From Cryomorphaceae bacterium (GTDB lineage Bacteria > Bacteroidota > Bacteroidia > Flavobacteriales > Schleiferiaceae), in contig WTIZ01000041.1 of the NCBI GenBank assembly GCA_011525035.1, positions 54,849-111,997 of the forward strand: a stretch of DNA of 57,149 nucleotides, in the 5' to 3' direction. The translations under genes and the position numbers were made by a program. Position 1 is the stretch's first letter; each line of letters opens with the position of its first letter. The notes beneath the pieces are model-generated. The model did no database searches, was not told the DNA's origin, and worked only from the letters and a program-made list of their open reading frames with translations. Below, piece by piece: positions 28,881-37,924 of the stretch.

Positions 28881-28910
28881 TTCAGATTTCAATTGAAATT
28901 ATACTTTAGA

Positions 28911-28941
28911 GAAACCCTGCTTCGGCGGGGTTTCTTTTTTT
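28911..28941 (+). terminator. Intrinsic terminator of glutamine synthetase III
   Basis: A 10-bp stem (GAAACCCTGC with GCGGGGTTTC, one G-T pair) closed by a TTCG tetraloop is followed by six or more T. Confidence 0.88.
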
Positions 28942-28986
28942 ATTTTGGCTATATTGGGAACGCTTAAACACTAGAATAAAGTTCTA

Positions 28987-31485
28987 ATGCAAATACGCAG
29001 ATATTTTCTACTTGTTGCTGCTATGATCGCCATGCCTATGGCAATGGTAGCGCAAGATGCCGACATCGAGGATGTTGAGATTGAAATTCACAAGACCACT
29101 AAAAAGGCCGACGAATACTTTGAGTCAAAGGAGTATAGCACAGCTGTAGAGGTATACGCTAAAGCCTATTCTAAGGAGAAAAGCCGCGAGCAAAAGCAGC
29201 GCATCTCCTACAATATGGCGGAATGTTACCGCAATACAGGGCAGTTCAAGAGAGCGGCCAGCTATTACCTGCGTGCCCAGAAATTGGGTTATGGTGCGTT
29301 GGCAGGTCTAGGCTATGCCGAAATGCTACAAAGTCAAGGCGAGTACGAAGATGCTATTGTAGCCTTCGAAGAGTATAAGAAGCTCATCCCGTCCGATCCG
29401 CGTGCTGAAGAAGGTATTCAGGCATGTCGTCAAGCGGCTACATGGGTTGAATCAGGTTCATTGTTCTCGTTAGACAATGCGAAAGATTTAAATTCTAAGA
29501 AATCAGATTATGCCATTGCTTACGCTGGTAAGCGCGGTAAAGAAGACCTTACCCTGATGGTAAGTTCCATGAGAGATAATTCAACAGGGAAAAAAGAAGA
29601 CGGCTGGACAGGTCAGCGTTTTTCTGACATCTACGTGATTGAAGGGCAAAAGAAAAAAGGCAAGCGCAAGAAAGGAAAAGAGGCAAATGCAAACGATGAA
29701 ATTGTTTGGGGAGAACTCGAATCCATCGGCGAAGTAATCAATACGAAAGACCACGAAGGGGTACTTACTTTCGACTCGAGGGGTAAGACCATGTACTTCA
29801 CCAAGTGTATCAAGCTTAAGAATGTAAAAATGGGTTGTGCCATCTACTCTACGAAGAAAGTAGGGCAGGATTGGGCAAATCCAGAGCCGGTTGTGATTGC
29901 AGTAGATTCTAATGCTTCTGTAGGTCACCCTGCGCTAAGCCCTGATGATAACATCTTGTACTTTGCAGGTGAGCTAAGCGGCGGTAAAGGCGGTAGAGAC
30001 ATTTACATGACGACTTACGACAGACGACGTCGCGAGTGGAAAGAACCAACTTCATTGAGCATCAATACACGCGGAGATGAGCTGTATCCGTATATCCACG
30101 GAGACGGTTACTTGTATTTCTCGTCAAACGGTCGCCCAGGTATGGGTGGGTTTGATTGTTACCGTGTAAAATTGGACGATCTAGGACAGCCAATTGGGGA
30201 TGTAGAAAACATGTTAAGCCCAATTAACTCTGAGGGTGATGATATCGCATTGCGTTGGATTCCTGGTGATAACACACAAAGAGGATTTGTGGTGTCTAAC
30301 CGTAAAGGAACGCGCGGTGAGCACGATATCTGGTACGTTACAGAGTGGACCAAACAGTTCGTTGTTTCAGGTACTGTTGTGAGTACCAAAAATGGCAAGC
30401 CTGTAAAAGACGTGACCATTGAAGTAAGCGATAAAAAAGGCGGTTCATTCACAATTACAACCGATGCCAACGGTAACTTCGGAATTCCAAAGGGACGTCT
30501 TGAAGAAGATATGTCGTACAAATTGAACATGTCTCGTAAGAAATTCTTGAACGCTATTGGTGACATCAGTACAGAGGATCTTGCATTGACGGATTACTCA
30601 AGAGTCAAGGAAGACAGAGAGTATGTTAAGACGTACAACCTCACTTTAAAAATGGATCCGATTGAAGTTCCTATCGTACTTCCTAACGTATTCTTCGATC
30701 TTGCTAAATCTGACCTACGCGACGAAAGTAAAGTAGCGCTAGATACGGTATTCAATATCCTACAACGCAACCCGAACATTACTATTGGTCTACGTTCACA
30801 TACGGATTACCGTGATACAGACGCTAAGAACCAGGTGCTTTCTCAGGCACGTGCTCAGAGCTGTGTGGATTACCTCATAGAAAAGGGCATCCCTGCAGAT
30901 CGTTTAACTGCTGTAGGTATGGGTGAAGGTGAGCCTTTCACTATTCCTAACGGATACGCAGGTTACGGAGCAGATAAATTCAAAGAAGGCGACAAGCTTA
31001 CAGAAAGCTTTATCAAAAGATTAGGCGGTGACGATCAAGAGGTGGCTAACCAGATCAACCGTCGTACGGATTTCAAGGTGCTTTCAGATGATTATGTACC
31101 TTCTGCACCAGTTGCTACTGTTGATGGTGAGCCAGCATTGGCACCAGCCAAGAAGAACGAGAATCCAATCGGTCAAACTATTACTCTAGGCCCTAAGGAC
31201 CGCTCACTCGGTAAAATTGCCATGGAGAACGGTATGAACGTGGTAGAGTTGAAGAAATTGAACGCTGGGTTGCGTGGTGCGCGTCCAATGCCAGGAATGG
31301 TGCTCAAGATCACTAAGAATGGTGATTACACAGAGTTTGACGCAACACACTACCAAGTACAACGTGGCGACCAACTTCGCTCTATTGCTAAGAAGGTTGG
31401 TTCAGATGTGAAGACATTGAAATCGTTGAACGGTATTAAGAATGATTCAGAGTTAATCATTGGATCTTGGATCCAAACGAAGTAG
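28987..31485 (+). CDS. PorE-like OmpA-family protein with TPR, PD40 propeller and LysM repeats
   Basis: An 832-residue exported protein with a signal peptide cut near AQ (21-22). Order of parts: TPR helices (about 37-150), a PD40/WD40-like propeller (about 180-440), a carboxypeptidase regulatory-like beta domain (about 455-520), an OmpA peptidoglycan-binding domain (about 555-705, with RSHTDYRDTDAKN and LSQARAQS), and two LysM-like units (about 735-780 and 785-832, the second beginning HYQVQRGDQLRSIAKKVG). The first four parts match PorE, a T9SS component that anchors to peptidoglycan. LysM repeats are not part of classical PorE. It has its own terminator and no operon partners. Confidence 0.82.
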   Translation: MQIRRYFLLVAAMIAMPMAMVAQDADIEDVEIEIHKTTKKADEYFESKEYSTAVEVYAKAYSKEKSREQKQRISYNMAECYRNTGQFKRAASYYLRAQKLGYGALAGLGYAEMLQSQGEYEDAIVAFEEYKKLIPSDPRAEEGIQACRQAATWVESGSLFSLDNAKDLNSKKSDYAIAYAGKRGKEDLTLMVSSMRDNSTGKKEDGWTGQRFSDIYVIEGQKKKGKRKKGKEANANDEIVWGELESIGEVINTKDHEGVLTFDSRGKTMYFTKCIKLKNVKMGCAIYSTKKVGQDWANPEPVVIAVDSNASVGHPALSPDDNILYFAGELSGGKGGRDIYMTTYDRRRREWKEPTSLSINTRGDELYPYIHGDGYLYFSSNGRPGMGGFDCYRVKLDDLGQPIGDVENMLSPINSEGDDIALRWIPGDNTQRGFVVSNRKGTRGEHDIWYVTEWTKQFVVSGTVVSTKNGKPVKDVTIEVSDKKGGSFTITTDANGNFGIPKGRLEEDMSYKLNMSRKKFLNAIGDISTEDLALTDYSRVKEDREYVKTYNLTLKMDPIEVPIVLPNVFFDLAKSDLRDESKVALDTVFNILQRNPNITIGLRSHTDYRDTDAKNQVLSQARAQSCVDYLIEKGIPADRLTAVGMGEGEPFTIPNGYAGYGADKFKEGDKLTESFIKRLGGDDQEVANQINRRTDFKVLSDDYVPSAPVATVDGEPALAPAKKNENPIGQTITLGPKDRSLGKIAMENGMNVVELKKLNAGLRGARPMPGMVLKITKNGDYTEFDATHYQVQRGDQLRSIAKKVGSDVKTLKSLNGIKNDSELIIGSWIQTK

Positions 31486-31505
31486 ATAACTCCTTGATAA
31501 AAGAG

Positions 31506-31536
31506 AAGCGCGCACGGGTCTCCCGTGCGCGCTTTC
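31506..31536 (+). terminator. Hairpin terminator behind the PorE-like gene
   Basis: A perfect 13-bp GC-rich stem AAGCGCGCACGGG/CCCGTGCGCGCTT with a TCT loop; the T-run after it is short (TTTC), so termination may be incomplete. Confidence 0.7.
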
Positions 31537-31540
31537 TCGT

Positions 31541-31548
31541 TATTTTTG
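31541..31548 (+). promoter_or_regulatory. Candidate -7 box for the purM operon
   Basis: TATTTTTG followed by C ends eight bases before the purM ATG at 31556, so the expected leader is only about 3-4 bases. Confidence 0.5.
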
Positions 31549-31555
31549 CAGCACT

Positions 31556-32731
31556 ATGAGTAACAATTCAGACCGCTACACCGGCAGAGGTGTGAGTGCA
31601 CAGAAAGAAGATGTGCACAATGCCATAAAGAACATTGACAAGGGACTTTTTCCGAAGGCCTTCTGTAAAATTGTACCGGACTACCTAACCGGTGATTCAG
31701 ACTACTGTCTGGTGATGCATGCCGACGGTGCAGGAACGAAGAGTTCTTTGGCCTACATGTACTGGAAGGAGACCGGTGACCTTAGTGTATGGAAGGGCAT
31801 TGCTCAGGATGCGTTGATCATGAACATCGACGATCTTCTGTGTGTCGGTGCTACGGAGAACATCATGCTCAGTTCTACCATTGGAAGAAACAAAGGGTTA
31901 ATCACTGGCGAGGTATTGAGCGCGATTATCGGTGGAACCGAGGAGCTTCTAGAAGAATACCGTAAGCACGGCATTGATATTATCAGCACTGGTGGTGAAA
32001 CTGCCGACGTTGGTGATTTGGTGCGCACAATAATCGTAGATAGTACTGTGGTTGCGCGTATGAAGCGTTCGGACGTTGTAGATAACGCGAACATAAAAGC
32101 CGGCAATGTCATCGTTGGTTTGGCGAGCTACGGCCAGGCAGCTTATGAGAGCGAATACAACGGCGGTATGGGGTCTAACGGACTTACAAGTGCGCGTCAC
32201 GATGTGTTCTCAAAAGAATTGGCAACAAAATACCCGGAAAGCTTCGATCCAGCAGTACCCGAGAATTTGGTGTACACCGGAACAAAAAGCCTAACAGAGC
32301 CAACAGAAACAGATCTTGATGCTGGAAAACTAGTATTAAGCCCAACTCGCACGTATGCACCAATCATAAAACAAATCTTGGACAAATACCGCGGTCAGAT
32401 TGACGGTATGGTACACTGTTCTGGGGGTGCACAAACGAAGATTTTACATTTCTTGGAAAAGGGACATGTGATCAAAGACAACTTGTTCCCAATACCTCCA
32501 TTGTTTGAATTGATTCACCAGGAGAGTGGTACCAGTTGGGAAGAAATGTACCAAGTATTCAACATGGGACACCGAATGGAGCTTTATGTAGATCCAGCGA
32601 TTGCTGAAGATATCATTGCAATCAGTGAGAGCTTTGGAGTAGCAGCACAGATCGTAGGGCGCGTTGAAGAGAGCGCAGCAAAAGAGCTGACTATAACGAG
32701 TGAGTTCGGAACCTTTAAATACAGCAAGTAA
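31556..32731 (+). CDS. purM: Phosphoribosylformylglycinamidine cyclo-ligase (AIR synthase)
   Basis: A 391-residue ATP-dependent enzyme that closes the imidazole ring to make aminoimidazole ribotide in purine synthesis. The ATP/Mg2+ motif HADGAGTKS is near 55-63, [11 protein letters not shown] forms the conserved dimer/active-site strand, and [12 protein letters not shown] is present. It is longer than the E. coli enzyme (about 345 residues), as in other Bacteroidota. Its TAA stop shares one base with the prfA ATG, showing translational coupling in a purM-prfA-pyrF operon. Confidence 0.93.
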   Translation: MSNNSDRYTGRGVSAQKEDVHNAIKNIDKGLFPKAFCKIVPDYLTGDSDYCLVMHADGAGTKSSLAYMYWKETGDLSVWKGIAQDALIMNIDDLLCVGATENIMLSSTIGRNKGLITGEVLSAIIGGTEELLEEYRKHGIDIISTGGETADVGDLVRTIIVDSTVVARMKRSDVVDNANIKAGNVIVGLASYGQAAYESEYNGGMGSNGLTSARHDVFSKELATKYPESFDPAVPENLVYTGTKSLTEPTETDLDAGKLVLSPTRTYAPIIKQILDKYRGQIDGMVHCSGGAQTKILHFLEKGHVIKDNLFPIPPLFELIHQESGTSWEEMYQVFNMGHRMELYVDPAIAEDIIAISESFGVAAQIVGRVEESAAKELTITSEFGTFKYSK

Positions 32732-33807
32732 TGCTAGATAAGCTCAACGTAGTCTTTCAGCGTTACAATGAGGTGAATGATCTCATTATTCAACCGGATG
32801 TGATTTCCGACAGCAAGCGCTATGTGAAATTGAACCGTGAATACAAAAACCTTAAGCCCCTGGTCGACGCCAGAGAGAAGTACCTCGAATTAAGTAGCAG
32901 AATAGAGGAGGCGAAAACGGTTTTAAAAGAAGAGAAAGACCAGGATTTCCGAGACATGGCCAAAATGGAGCTCGATGAGATCGAGCCTGCGTTCGCCGAG
33001 CTTGAGGAGGAAATCAAAATCTTACTGATACCCAAAGATCCTGAGGACGATAAGAATGCATTAGTTGAAATTCGCCAAGGTGCGGGTGGTGACGAAGGTG
33101 CCATTTTCGCCGGTGATTTATTCCGTATGTACCAACGATACTGTGAAGGCCGCGGTTGGAAGGTTGAGGTGATTTCTATGAACGAAGGAACCGCCGGAGG
33201 CTTTAAAGAAGTTTCTTTTGAGGTGAACGGTGAATCGGTTTACGGAATTCTAAAATACGAGAGCGGGGTACACCGCGTACAGCGCGTTCCAGCCACGGAA
33301 AGCCAGGGTAGGGTGCACACCTCTGCAGCATCTGTAGTCGTTCTTCCTGAAGCGGAAGATGTAGATGTCGATCTTGATATGAAAGATGTCAAAAAAGACA
33401 CCTATCGCGCTCAGGGTGCTGGAGGTCAGCACGTCAACAAAACTGAAAGTGCAGTGCGTTTGACGCATTTACCGACAGGAATTGTGGTAGAGTGTCAAGA
33501 TGGACGATCACAGCACAAGAACTACGAGCAAGCTTTGAAGGTGCTTCGTTCGCGCATGTTTGACATGGAGTTCAAGAAAAAGCAAGCAGAACAGGCTGCA
33601 AAGCGTAAGACCATGGTAAGTACTGGTGACCGTTCCGCGAAAATTAGAACTTACAACTATCCACAAGGAAGGGTAACTGACCACAGGATAGGTTTGACGA
33701 CCTACAATCTTAATGATGTCGTAGGTGGTGATATTCAGAAGTTTATTGACGAACTTCACATGGCGGAGAATGCCGAGAAGATGAAAGAAGGAACAGATAT
33801 CATTTAA
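32731..33807 (+). CDS. prfA: Peptide chain release factor 1
   Basis: A 358-residue class I release factor for UAA and UAG. The stop-codon-reading tripeptide PAT is at 187-189 (in [14 protein letters not shown]) and the universal GGQ that triggers peptide release is at 231-233 ([12 protein letters not shown]). Full length. It overlaps purM by one base and ends one base before pyrF. Confidence 0.97.
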   Translation: MLDKLNVVFQRYNEVNDLIIQPDVISDSKRYVKLNREYKNLKPLVDAREKYLELSSRIEEAKTVLKEEKDQDFRDMAKMELDEIEPAFAELEEEIKILLIPKDPEDDKNALVEIRQGAGGDEGAIFAGDLFRMYQRYCEGRGWKVEVISMNEGTAGGFKEVSFEVNGESVYGILKYESGVHRVQRVPATESQGRVHTSAASVVVLPEAEDVDVDLDMKDVKKDTYRAQGAGGQHVNKTESAVRLTHLPTGIVVECQDGRSQHKNYEQALKVLRSRMFDMEFKKKQAEQAAKRKTMVSTGDRSAKIRTYNYPQGRVTDHRIGLTTYNLNDVVGGDIQKFIDELHMAENAEKMKEGTDII

Positions 33808-33808
33808 G

Positions 33809-34624
33809 ATGAATAGACAAGCACTCATAGCTCAGATAGAAAAAAAGAAAAGTGTACTCTGCGTCGGACTAGACACGGATATCAATAAGATTCCAGAGCA
33901 TTTATTGAGTGAATCTGATCCAATATTCGCCTTCAACAAAGCCATCATTGATGCTACGGCGGACTTCGCAGTGGCTTACAAGCCTAACATTGCCTTTTAC
34001 GAAAGCATGGGAGTGAAGGGTTGGGAATCCTTAGGCAAAACCATTGCTTACCTAAACGAGAGCTATCCGGAAGTTTTTACCATCGCTGATGCTAAGCGCG
34101 GCGATATCGGCAATACTTCAAAGATGTATGCTGAAGCTTTCTTCAATGCCATGGCCTTTGATAGCGTTACCGTAGCTCCTTATATGGGTGTGGACAGTGT
34201 CAGCCCTTTTCTAGCCTTCGAAGACAAATGGGTTATCCTTTTGGCATTGACATCCAATCAAGGTGCATTTGATTTTCAGTTAACTGAAAACACGGATGGC
34301 GAAGCATTATTCGAAACTGTTGTTAAAAAGGCACAAGAGTGGGCGACCCCAGAGCAACTTATGTTTGTTCTAGGAGCTACCAAAACAGAATTCTTAGAGC
34401 GCGTAAGGAAGGCTGCTCCTGATTCTTTCTTCTTGGTGCCGGGTGTAGGTGCGCAAGGCGGATCACTAGAGGATGTACTTACTAAGGCGACCAATAAAGA
34501 CTACGGCGTCCTGGTAAATTCTACCCGAGGCATTATTTATCAAAGCAAAGACAGAGATTTCGCTGAAGCTGCACGAGGTGCTGCGCTTGAGTTGCAGCAG
34601 GAAATGCAACGAATTCTCTTCTAG
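33809..34624 (+). CDS. pyrF: Orotidine 5'-phosphate decarboxylase
   Basis: A 271-residue enzyme that makes UMP from OMP, the last step of de novo pyrimidine synthesis. It belongs to the longer PyrF subgroup: [13 protein letters not shown] near the N terminus, the catalytic DAKRGD (D94, K96, D99), and a C-terminal VPGVGAQGG phosphate-binding loop. It starts one base after the prfA stop, as the last gene of the operon. Confidence 0.95.
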   Translation: MNRQALIAQIEKKKSVLCVGLDTDINKIPEHLLSESDPIFAFNKAIIDATADFAVAYKPNIAFYESMGVKGWESLGKTIAYLNESYPEVFTIADAKRGDIGNTSKMYAEAFFNAMAFDSVTVAPYMGVDSVSPFLAFEDKWVILLALTSNQGAFDFQLTENTDGEALFETVVKKAQEWATPEQLMFVLGATKTEFLERVRKAAPDSFFLVPGVGAQGGSLEDVLTKATNKDYGVLVNSTRGIIYQSKDRDFAEAARGAALELQQEMQRILF

Positions 34625-34687
34625 TGTGCGCTGAGTCACACCTTGTCCAATAGAACATGGCTAGTTTAGAGGAATCAAAACACAGTC

Positions 34688-35488
34688 ATGGAGATAATAG
34701 GTTACATCGCATCGGTATTTATAGGGATTTCACTCGGCTTGATTGGCGGTGGTGGTTCTATCCTTACTGTACCGGTTTTAGTTTACCTCTTTGGGGAAAG
34801 TGCGGAGCTTAGTACCGCATATTCGTTATTCATTGTTGGCACGACTGCATTGGTAGGTGGAATTCGCAATGCCACTATGGGTAATGTGAATTACAAGACA
34901 GCAGTAGTATTTACAATCCCGGCATTTATTGCGGTGTATTTAACCCGTGCTTACCTAGTTCCAGCCATACCTCAAAACATCCTTACAGTAGGTGCTTTCA
35001 CGTTGACGAAAGACATTGCCATCATGGTCTTTTTTGCTTTGGTAATGCTTGCAGCTTCAGTGAGTATGATTCGCGACAAACGTGAGGAAGAGGATGAAGA
35101 AGGTGAAACTGCGCCAGTATTTAATGTACCGGCAATTGTTGCAGAAGGTGCAGTAGTAGGTGTATTAACGGGTATTGTTGGCGCCGGTGGTGGGTTTTTA
35201 ATTATTCCTGCGCTCGTGCTCTTTGCCAAATTGCCTATGAAAAAGGCAGTCGGTACCTCATTGTTGATTATCGCTGCAAAGAGTTTAATAGGTTTTATTG
35301 GTGATGTTCAACGTCCCGATTTAATTATTGATTGGACATTGCTGTTGACCGTGACAGCAATTGCCGTAGCAGGTATCTTTGTAGGTATCTATGCGACCAA
35401 ATTTATAGACGGTAAAAAATTGAAAAAGGGCTTCGGCTGGTTTGTACTCGTTATGGCAGTATACATCATCTTGAAGCAGATAGTATAA
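34688..35488 (+). CDS. TauE/SafE-family anion exporter
   Basis: A 266-residue membrane protein with about eight helices in two repeats; each repeat opens with a glycine-rich motif (GISLGLIGGGGSILTVPVL and GVLTGIVGAGGGFLIIPALV). Members move sulfite, sulfoacetate or related organosulfur anions. A charged loop KREEEDEEGE lies mid-protein. First gene of the sulfur block, 28 bases before the CstB-like gene. TauE-like genes also accompany cstB in the staphylococcal sulfide-response operon, which supports sulfite export here, but the substrate is inferred. Confidence 0.88.
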   Translation: MEIIGYIASVFIGISLGLIGGGGSILTVPVLVYLFGESAELSTAYSLFIVGTTALVGGIRNATMGNVNYKTAVVFTIPAFIAVYLTRAYLVPAIPQNILTVGAFTLTKDIAIMVFFALVMLAASVSMIRDKREEEDEEGETAPVFNVPAIVAEGAVVGVLTGIVGAGGGFLIIPALVLFAKLPMKKAVGTSLLIIAAKSLIGFIGDVQRPDLIIDWTLLLTVTAIAVAGIFVGIYATKFIDGKKLKKGFGWFVLVMAVYIILKQIV

Positions 35489-35516
35489 TAGCATAAGAAC
35501 TTCTAATTACACAGAA

Positions 35517-36917
35517 ATGATTGTAGAACAGATTTACACAGGGTGTTTGGCGCAAGGCGCTTACTATATAGCCTCTAAAGGTGAAGCAGTAGTTATTGAT
35601 CCATTGCGTGAGGTTGGTCCATATTTGGATCGTGCAGAAAAAGATGGTGTTACCATCAAATACATCTTGGAAACTCATTTCCATGCAGATTTTGTTTCTG
35701 GCCACCTAGACTTAGCGAAGAAAACGGGCGCTACGATTATCTACGGACCGAACGCTAATCCGAAATTTGATTGCAAGATTGCAGAGGATGGAGAAGTGTT
35801 GAAAGTAGGCGATGTTGAAATCCACGTGCTTCACACGCCAGGTCATACGATGGAGAGTACCACGTATTTATTGAAAGACGAGAGTGGTAAAGACCATGCA
35901 ATTTTCTCTGGCGATACCCTTTTCTTGGGAGATGTAGGTCGCCCAGATTTGGCACAGAAGGCGGCTACTATGACGCAAGAGCAATTAGCAGCAACGCTCT
36001 ACAACTCTCTTCGTACAAAAATCATGGTGCTTGCAGATGACGTGATTGTATATCCGGGTCACGGAGCTGGTTCGTCGTGTGGAAAGAACATGTCGAAAGA
36101 AACCGTGGGAACTATCGGTGAGCAGAAGGCAACAAACTATGCATTGCGTGCAGATATGACCGAGGAAGAGTTTATCAAGGAAGTGACAGACGGTTTGCAA
36201 AAACCACCGGCCTACTTCCCGGAAAACGTACGCTTGAATAAAGTGGGATACGAAAGCTTAGATACAGTAATGGACCGTGCGATGACGCCAATGAGTGCTG
36301 AGGCCTTCGAAGCTGCTGCTAATGAAACAGATGCCTTGATTCTTGATACACGTCACCAAAGCGAATTCATTCATGGCTTCATCCCTCAATCCATCTTTAT
36401 TGGTATTAAGGGAAGTTTTGCAATGTGGGTAGGAGCGATGATTCCTGATATCAATCAAAAGCTTCTTGTTGTTGCAGATCCTGGTATGGAAGAAGAAGTT
36501 TTAACTCGACTTTCACGTGTAGGCTATGATCAAACGATTGGCTACCTCGAAGGTGGATTTGACGCTTGGAAGAATGCTGGAAAAGAAGTCGATACTCTTG
36601 AGCAAATCACTGCTGAAGGATTAAAAGACGTACAGAGTCCAGTTGTGGTAGACGTGCGCAAAGACGGCGAATACTTGAGCGAGCACATGCCTACGGCTAT
36701 CCACGCCAGCCTAGAGTACATCAACGACCGTATGGGAGACATTCCAAGCGAAGGCACCTTCTACATTCACTGTGCAGGTGGCTACCGTTCAGTTATTGCA
36801 GCTTCTATTTTGAAAGCGCGTGGATTCCACAATATGGTAGATGTTGCTGGAGGTTTCGGTGCCATGAAAAAAGCAGGCATTGAGCTAACGGATTACGTAT
36901 GTCCTTCAACACTTTAA
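35517..36917 (+). CDS. CstB-like persulfide dioxygenase with pseudo-rhodanese and rhodanese domains
   Basis: A 466-residue three-part protein. The metallo-beta-lactamase domain (1-about 245) has a mononuclear iron set H54, H110 and D133, with HFHADFVSGH in place of the usual HxHxDH, as expected for persulfide dioxygenases. A first rhodanese-like domain (about 262-360) lacks the active cysteine: its loop reads VADPGMEEEV with D321. The second rhodanese (about 370-466) keeps C419 in CAGGYRS. This order matches CstB, which oxidises low-molecular-weight persulfide to sulfite and transfers sulfur to make thiosulfate. C188 in GSSCGKN may also take part. Cytoplasmic; middle of the sulfur operon. Confidence 0.88.
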   Translation: MIVEQIYTGCLAQGAYYIASKGEAVVIDPLREVGPYLDRAEKDGVTIKYILETHFHADFVSGHLDLAKKTGATIIYGPNANPKFDCKIAEDGEVLKVGDVEIHVLHTPGHTMESTTYLLKDESGKDHAIFSGDTLFLGDVGRPDLAQKAATMTQEQLAATLYNSLRTKIMVLADDVIVYPGHGAGSSCGKNMSKETVGTIGEQKATNYALRADMTEEEFIKEVTDGLQKPPAYFPENVRLNKVGYESLDTVMDRAMTPMSAEAFEAAANETDALILDTRHQSEFIHGFIPQSIFIGIKGSFAMWVGAMIPDINQKLLVVADPGMEEEVLTRLSRVGYDQTIGYLEGGFDAWKNAGKEVDTLEQITAEGLKDVQSPVVVDVRKDGEYLSEHMPTAIHASLEYINDRMGDIPSEGTFYIHCAGGYRSVIAASILKARGFHNMVDVAGGFGAMKKAGIELTDYVCPSTL

Positions 36918-36943
36918 TCGAATAACACTTAGATAACAGAACT

Positions 36944-37501
36944 ATGGATTTAATCATGCAACCTTGGCCATGGTACATAAGTGGGGCGCTTATCGCCTTG
37001 ATTATGTTTATCATGCTCTTTTTCGGAAAGAGTTTTGGCTTCTCGAGTAACCTGCGCACCCTCTGTACGCTTTGCGGTGCAGATCGCTTCGTGCCTTTCT
37101 TCCAATTTGATTGGAAATCTAAAAGCTGGAACCTCTTTTTCTTAGTCGGAGCAGGTATTGGCGGATACATTGCAGCCAATTTCCTTTCTCCTGAAGACTA
37201 TACCGTAGCTATTTCTGAGAATACCATTGCAGATTTATCAGCACTGGGCTTTACAGATCCAGAAGGATTTGTACCGGCAAGCCAGTTTGGTACTGAGGCC
37301 CTAGGTGATGCAAAGAATATTGTAATCTTGGCGCTCGGTGGCTTAATGGTTGGTTTCGGAGCTCGTTATGCCGGAGGGTGTACATCGGGCCATGCAATTA
37401 GCGGTATTTCTAATCTTCAGCCGGCTTCATTGCTTGCTGTGGTAGGATTTTTCATTGGTGGGCTTCTTATGACTCACGTATTGTTCCCTCTTATTTACTA
37501 A
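36944..37501 (+). CDS. YeeE/YedE-family protein, first half-size subunit
   Basis: A 185-residue membrane protein with hydrophobic helices near 10-30, 60-80, 128-145 and 160-182. The family cysteine motif is present as GGCTSGHAISG in the C-terminal part, and an extra TLCTLCG lies near 39-45. YeeE/YedE members include the thiosulfate importer TsuA, in which such cysteines are thought to relay thiosulfate. TsuA is one long chain; here two shorter genes encode the parts. The partner begins 3 bases downstream. Substrate is inferred from neighbours. Confidence 0.85.
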   Translation: MDLIMQPWPWYISGALIALIMFIMLFFGKSFGFSSNLRTLCTLCGADRFVPFFQFDWKSKSWNLFFLVGAGIGGYIAANFLSPEDYTVAISENTIADLSALGFTDPEGFVPASQFGTEALGDAKNIVILALGGLMVGFGARYAGGCTSGHAISGISNLQPASLLAVVGFFIGGLLMTHVLFPLIY

Positions 37502-37504
37502 GCC

Positions 37505-37918
37505 ATGAAGAATATTAAATTTTTAATCGCGGGTACCTTATTTGGTATCATCATGTTCAAGAGCGAAGCAGCTTCTTGGTATAGAATTCAAGAAATGTTC
37601 AGATTCCAAGCATTTCACATGTACGGAATCATTGGATTGGCAGTAGCCCTAGGCGTTCCTATGGTAGCAATTATTAAAGCAAAGAAAATCAAGGATTATG
37701 CGGGTGGACAGATCGTGTTTACACCCAAAGCTTGGAGCATTCCTCGCTACTTGATTGGAGGAACTATTTTCGGTTTGGGCTGGGCGCTTAGTGGTGCTTG
37801 TCCGGGGCCAATTGTAGTAAATATCGGCGCCGGTTACTCTGGGTACGTAATAGTACTTCTTGGAGCCCTTGTAGGAACATTCCTCTACGGCGTCATTCGC
37901 GATAAATTGCCGCACTAA
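37505..37918 (+). CDS. YeeE/YedE-family protein, second half-size subunit (DUF6691 type)
   Basis: A 137-residue membrane protein with about four helices and the cysteine motif LSGACPGPIVVNIGAGYSG near 95-113. It complements the preceding half-size protein; the pair probably forms one transporter for thiosulfate or another reactive sulfur species. It starts 3 bases after its partner and ends 6 bases before the tsdA-like gene, so the three are clearly one transcript. Confidence 0.85.
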   Translation: MKNIKFLIAGTLFGIIMFKSEAASWYRIQEMFRFQAFHMYGIIGLAVALGVPMVAIIKAKKIKDYAGGQIVFTPKAWSIPRYLIGGTIFGLGWALSGACPGPIVVNIGAGYSGYVIVLLGALVGTFLYGVIRDKLPH

Positions 37919-37924
37919 ACCGGT

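Noticed and set aside
30714-31100. Possible frameshift or insertion damage in the OmpA domain of the PorE-like protein
   Set aside because: The frame is intact and the insert after GEPFTIPNG is followed by in-frame conserved sequence (NRRTDFKVL), so it is a normal family insert.
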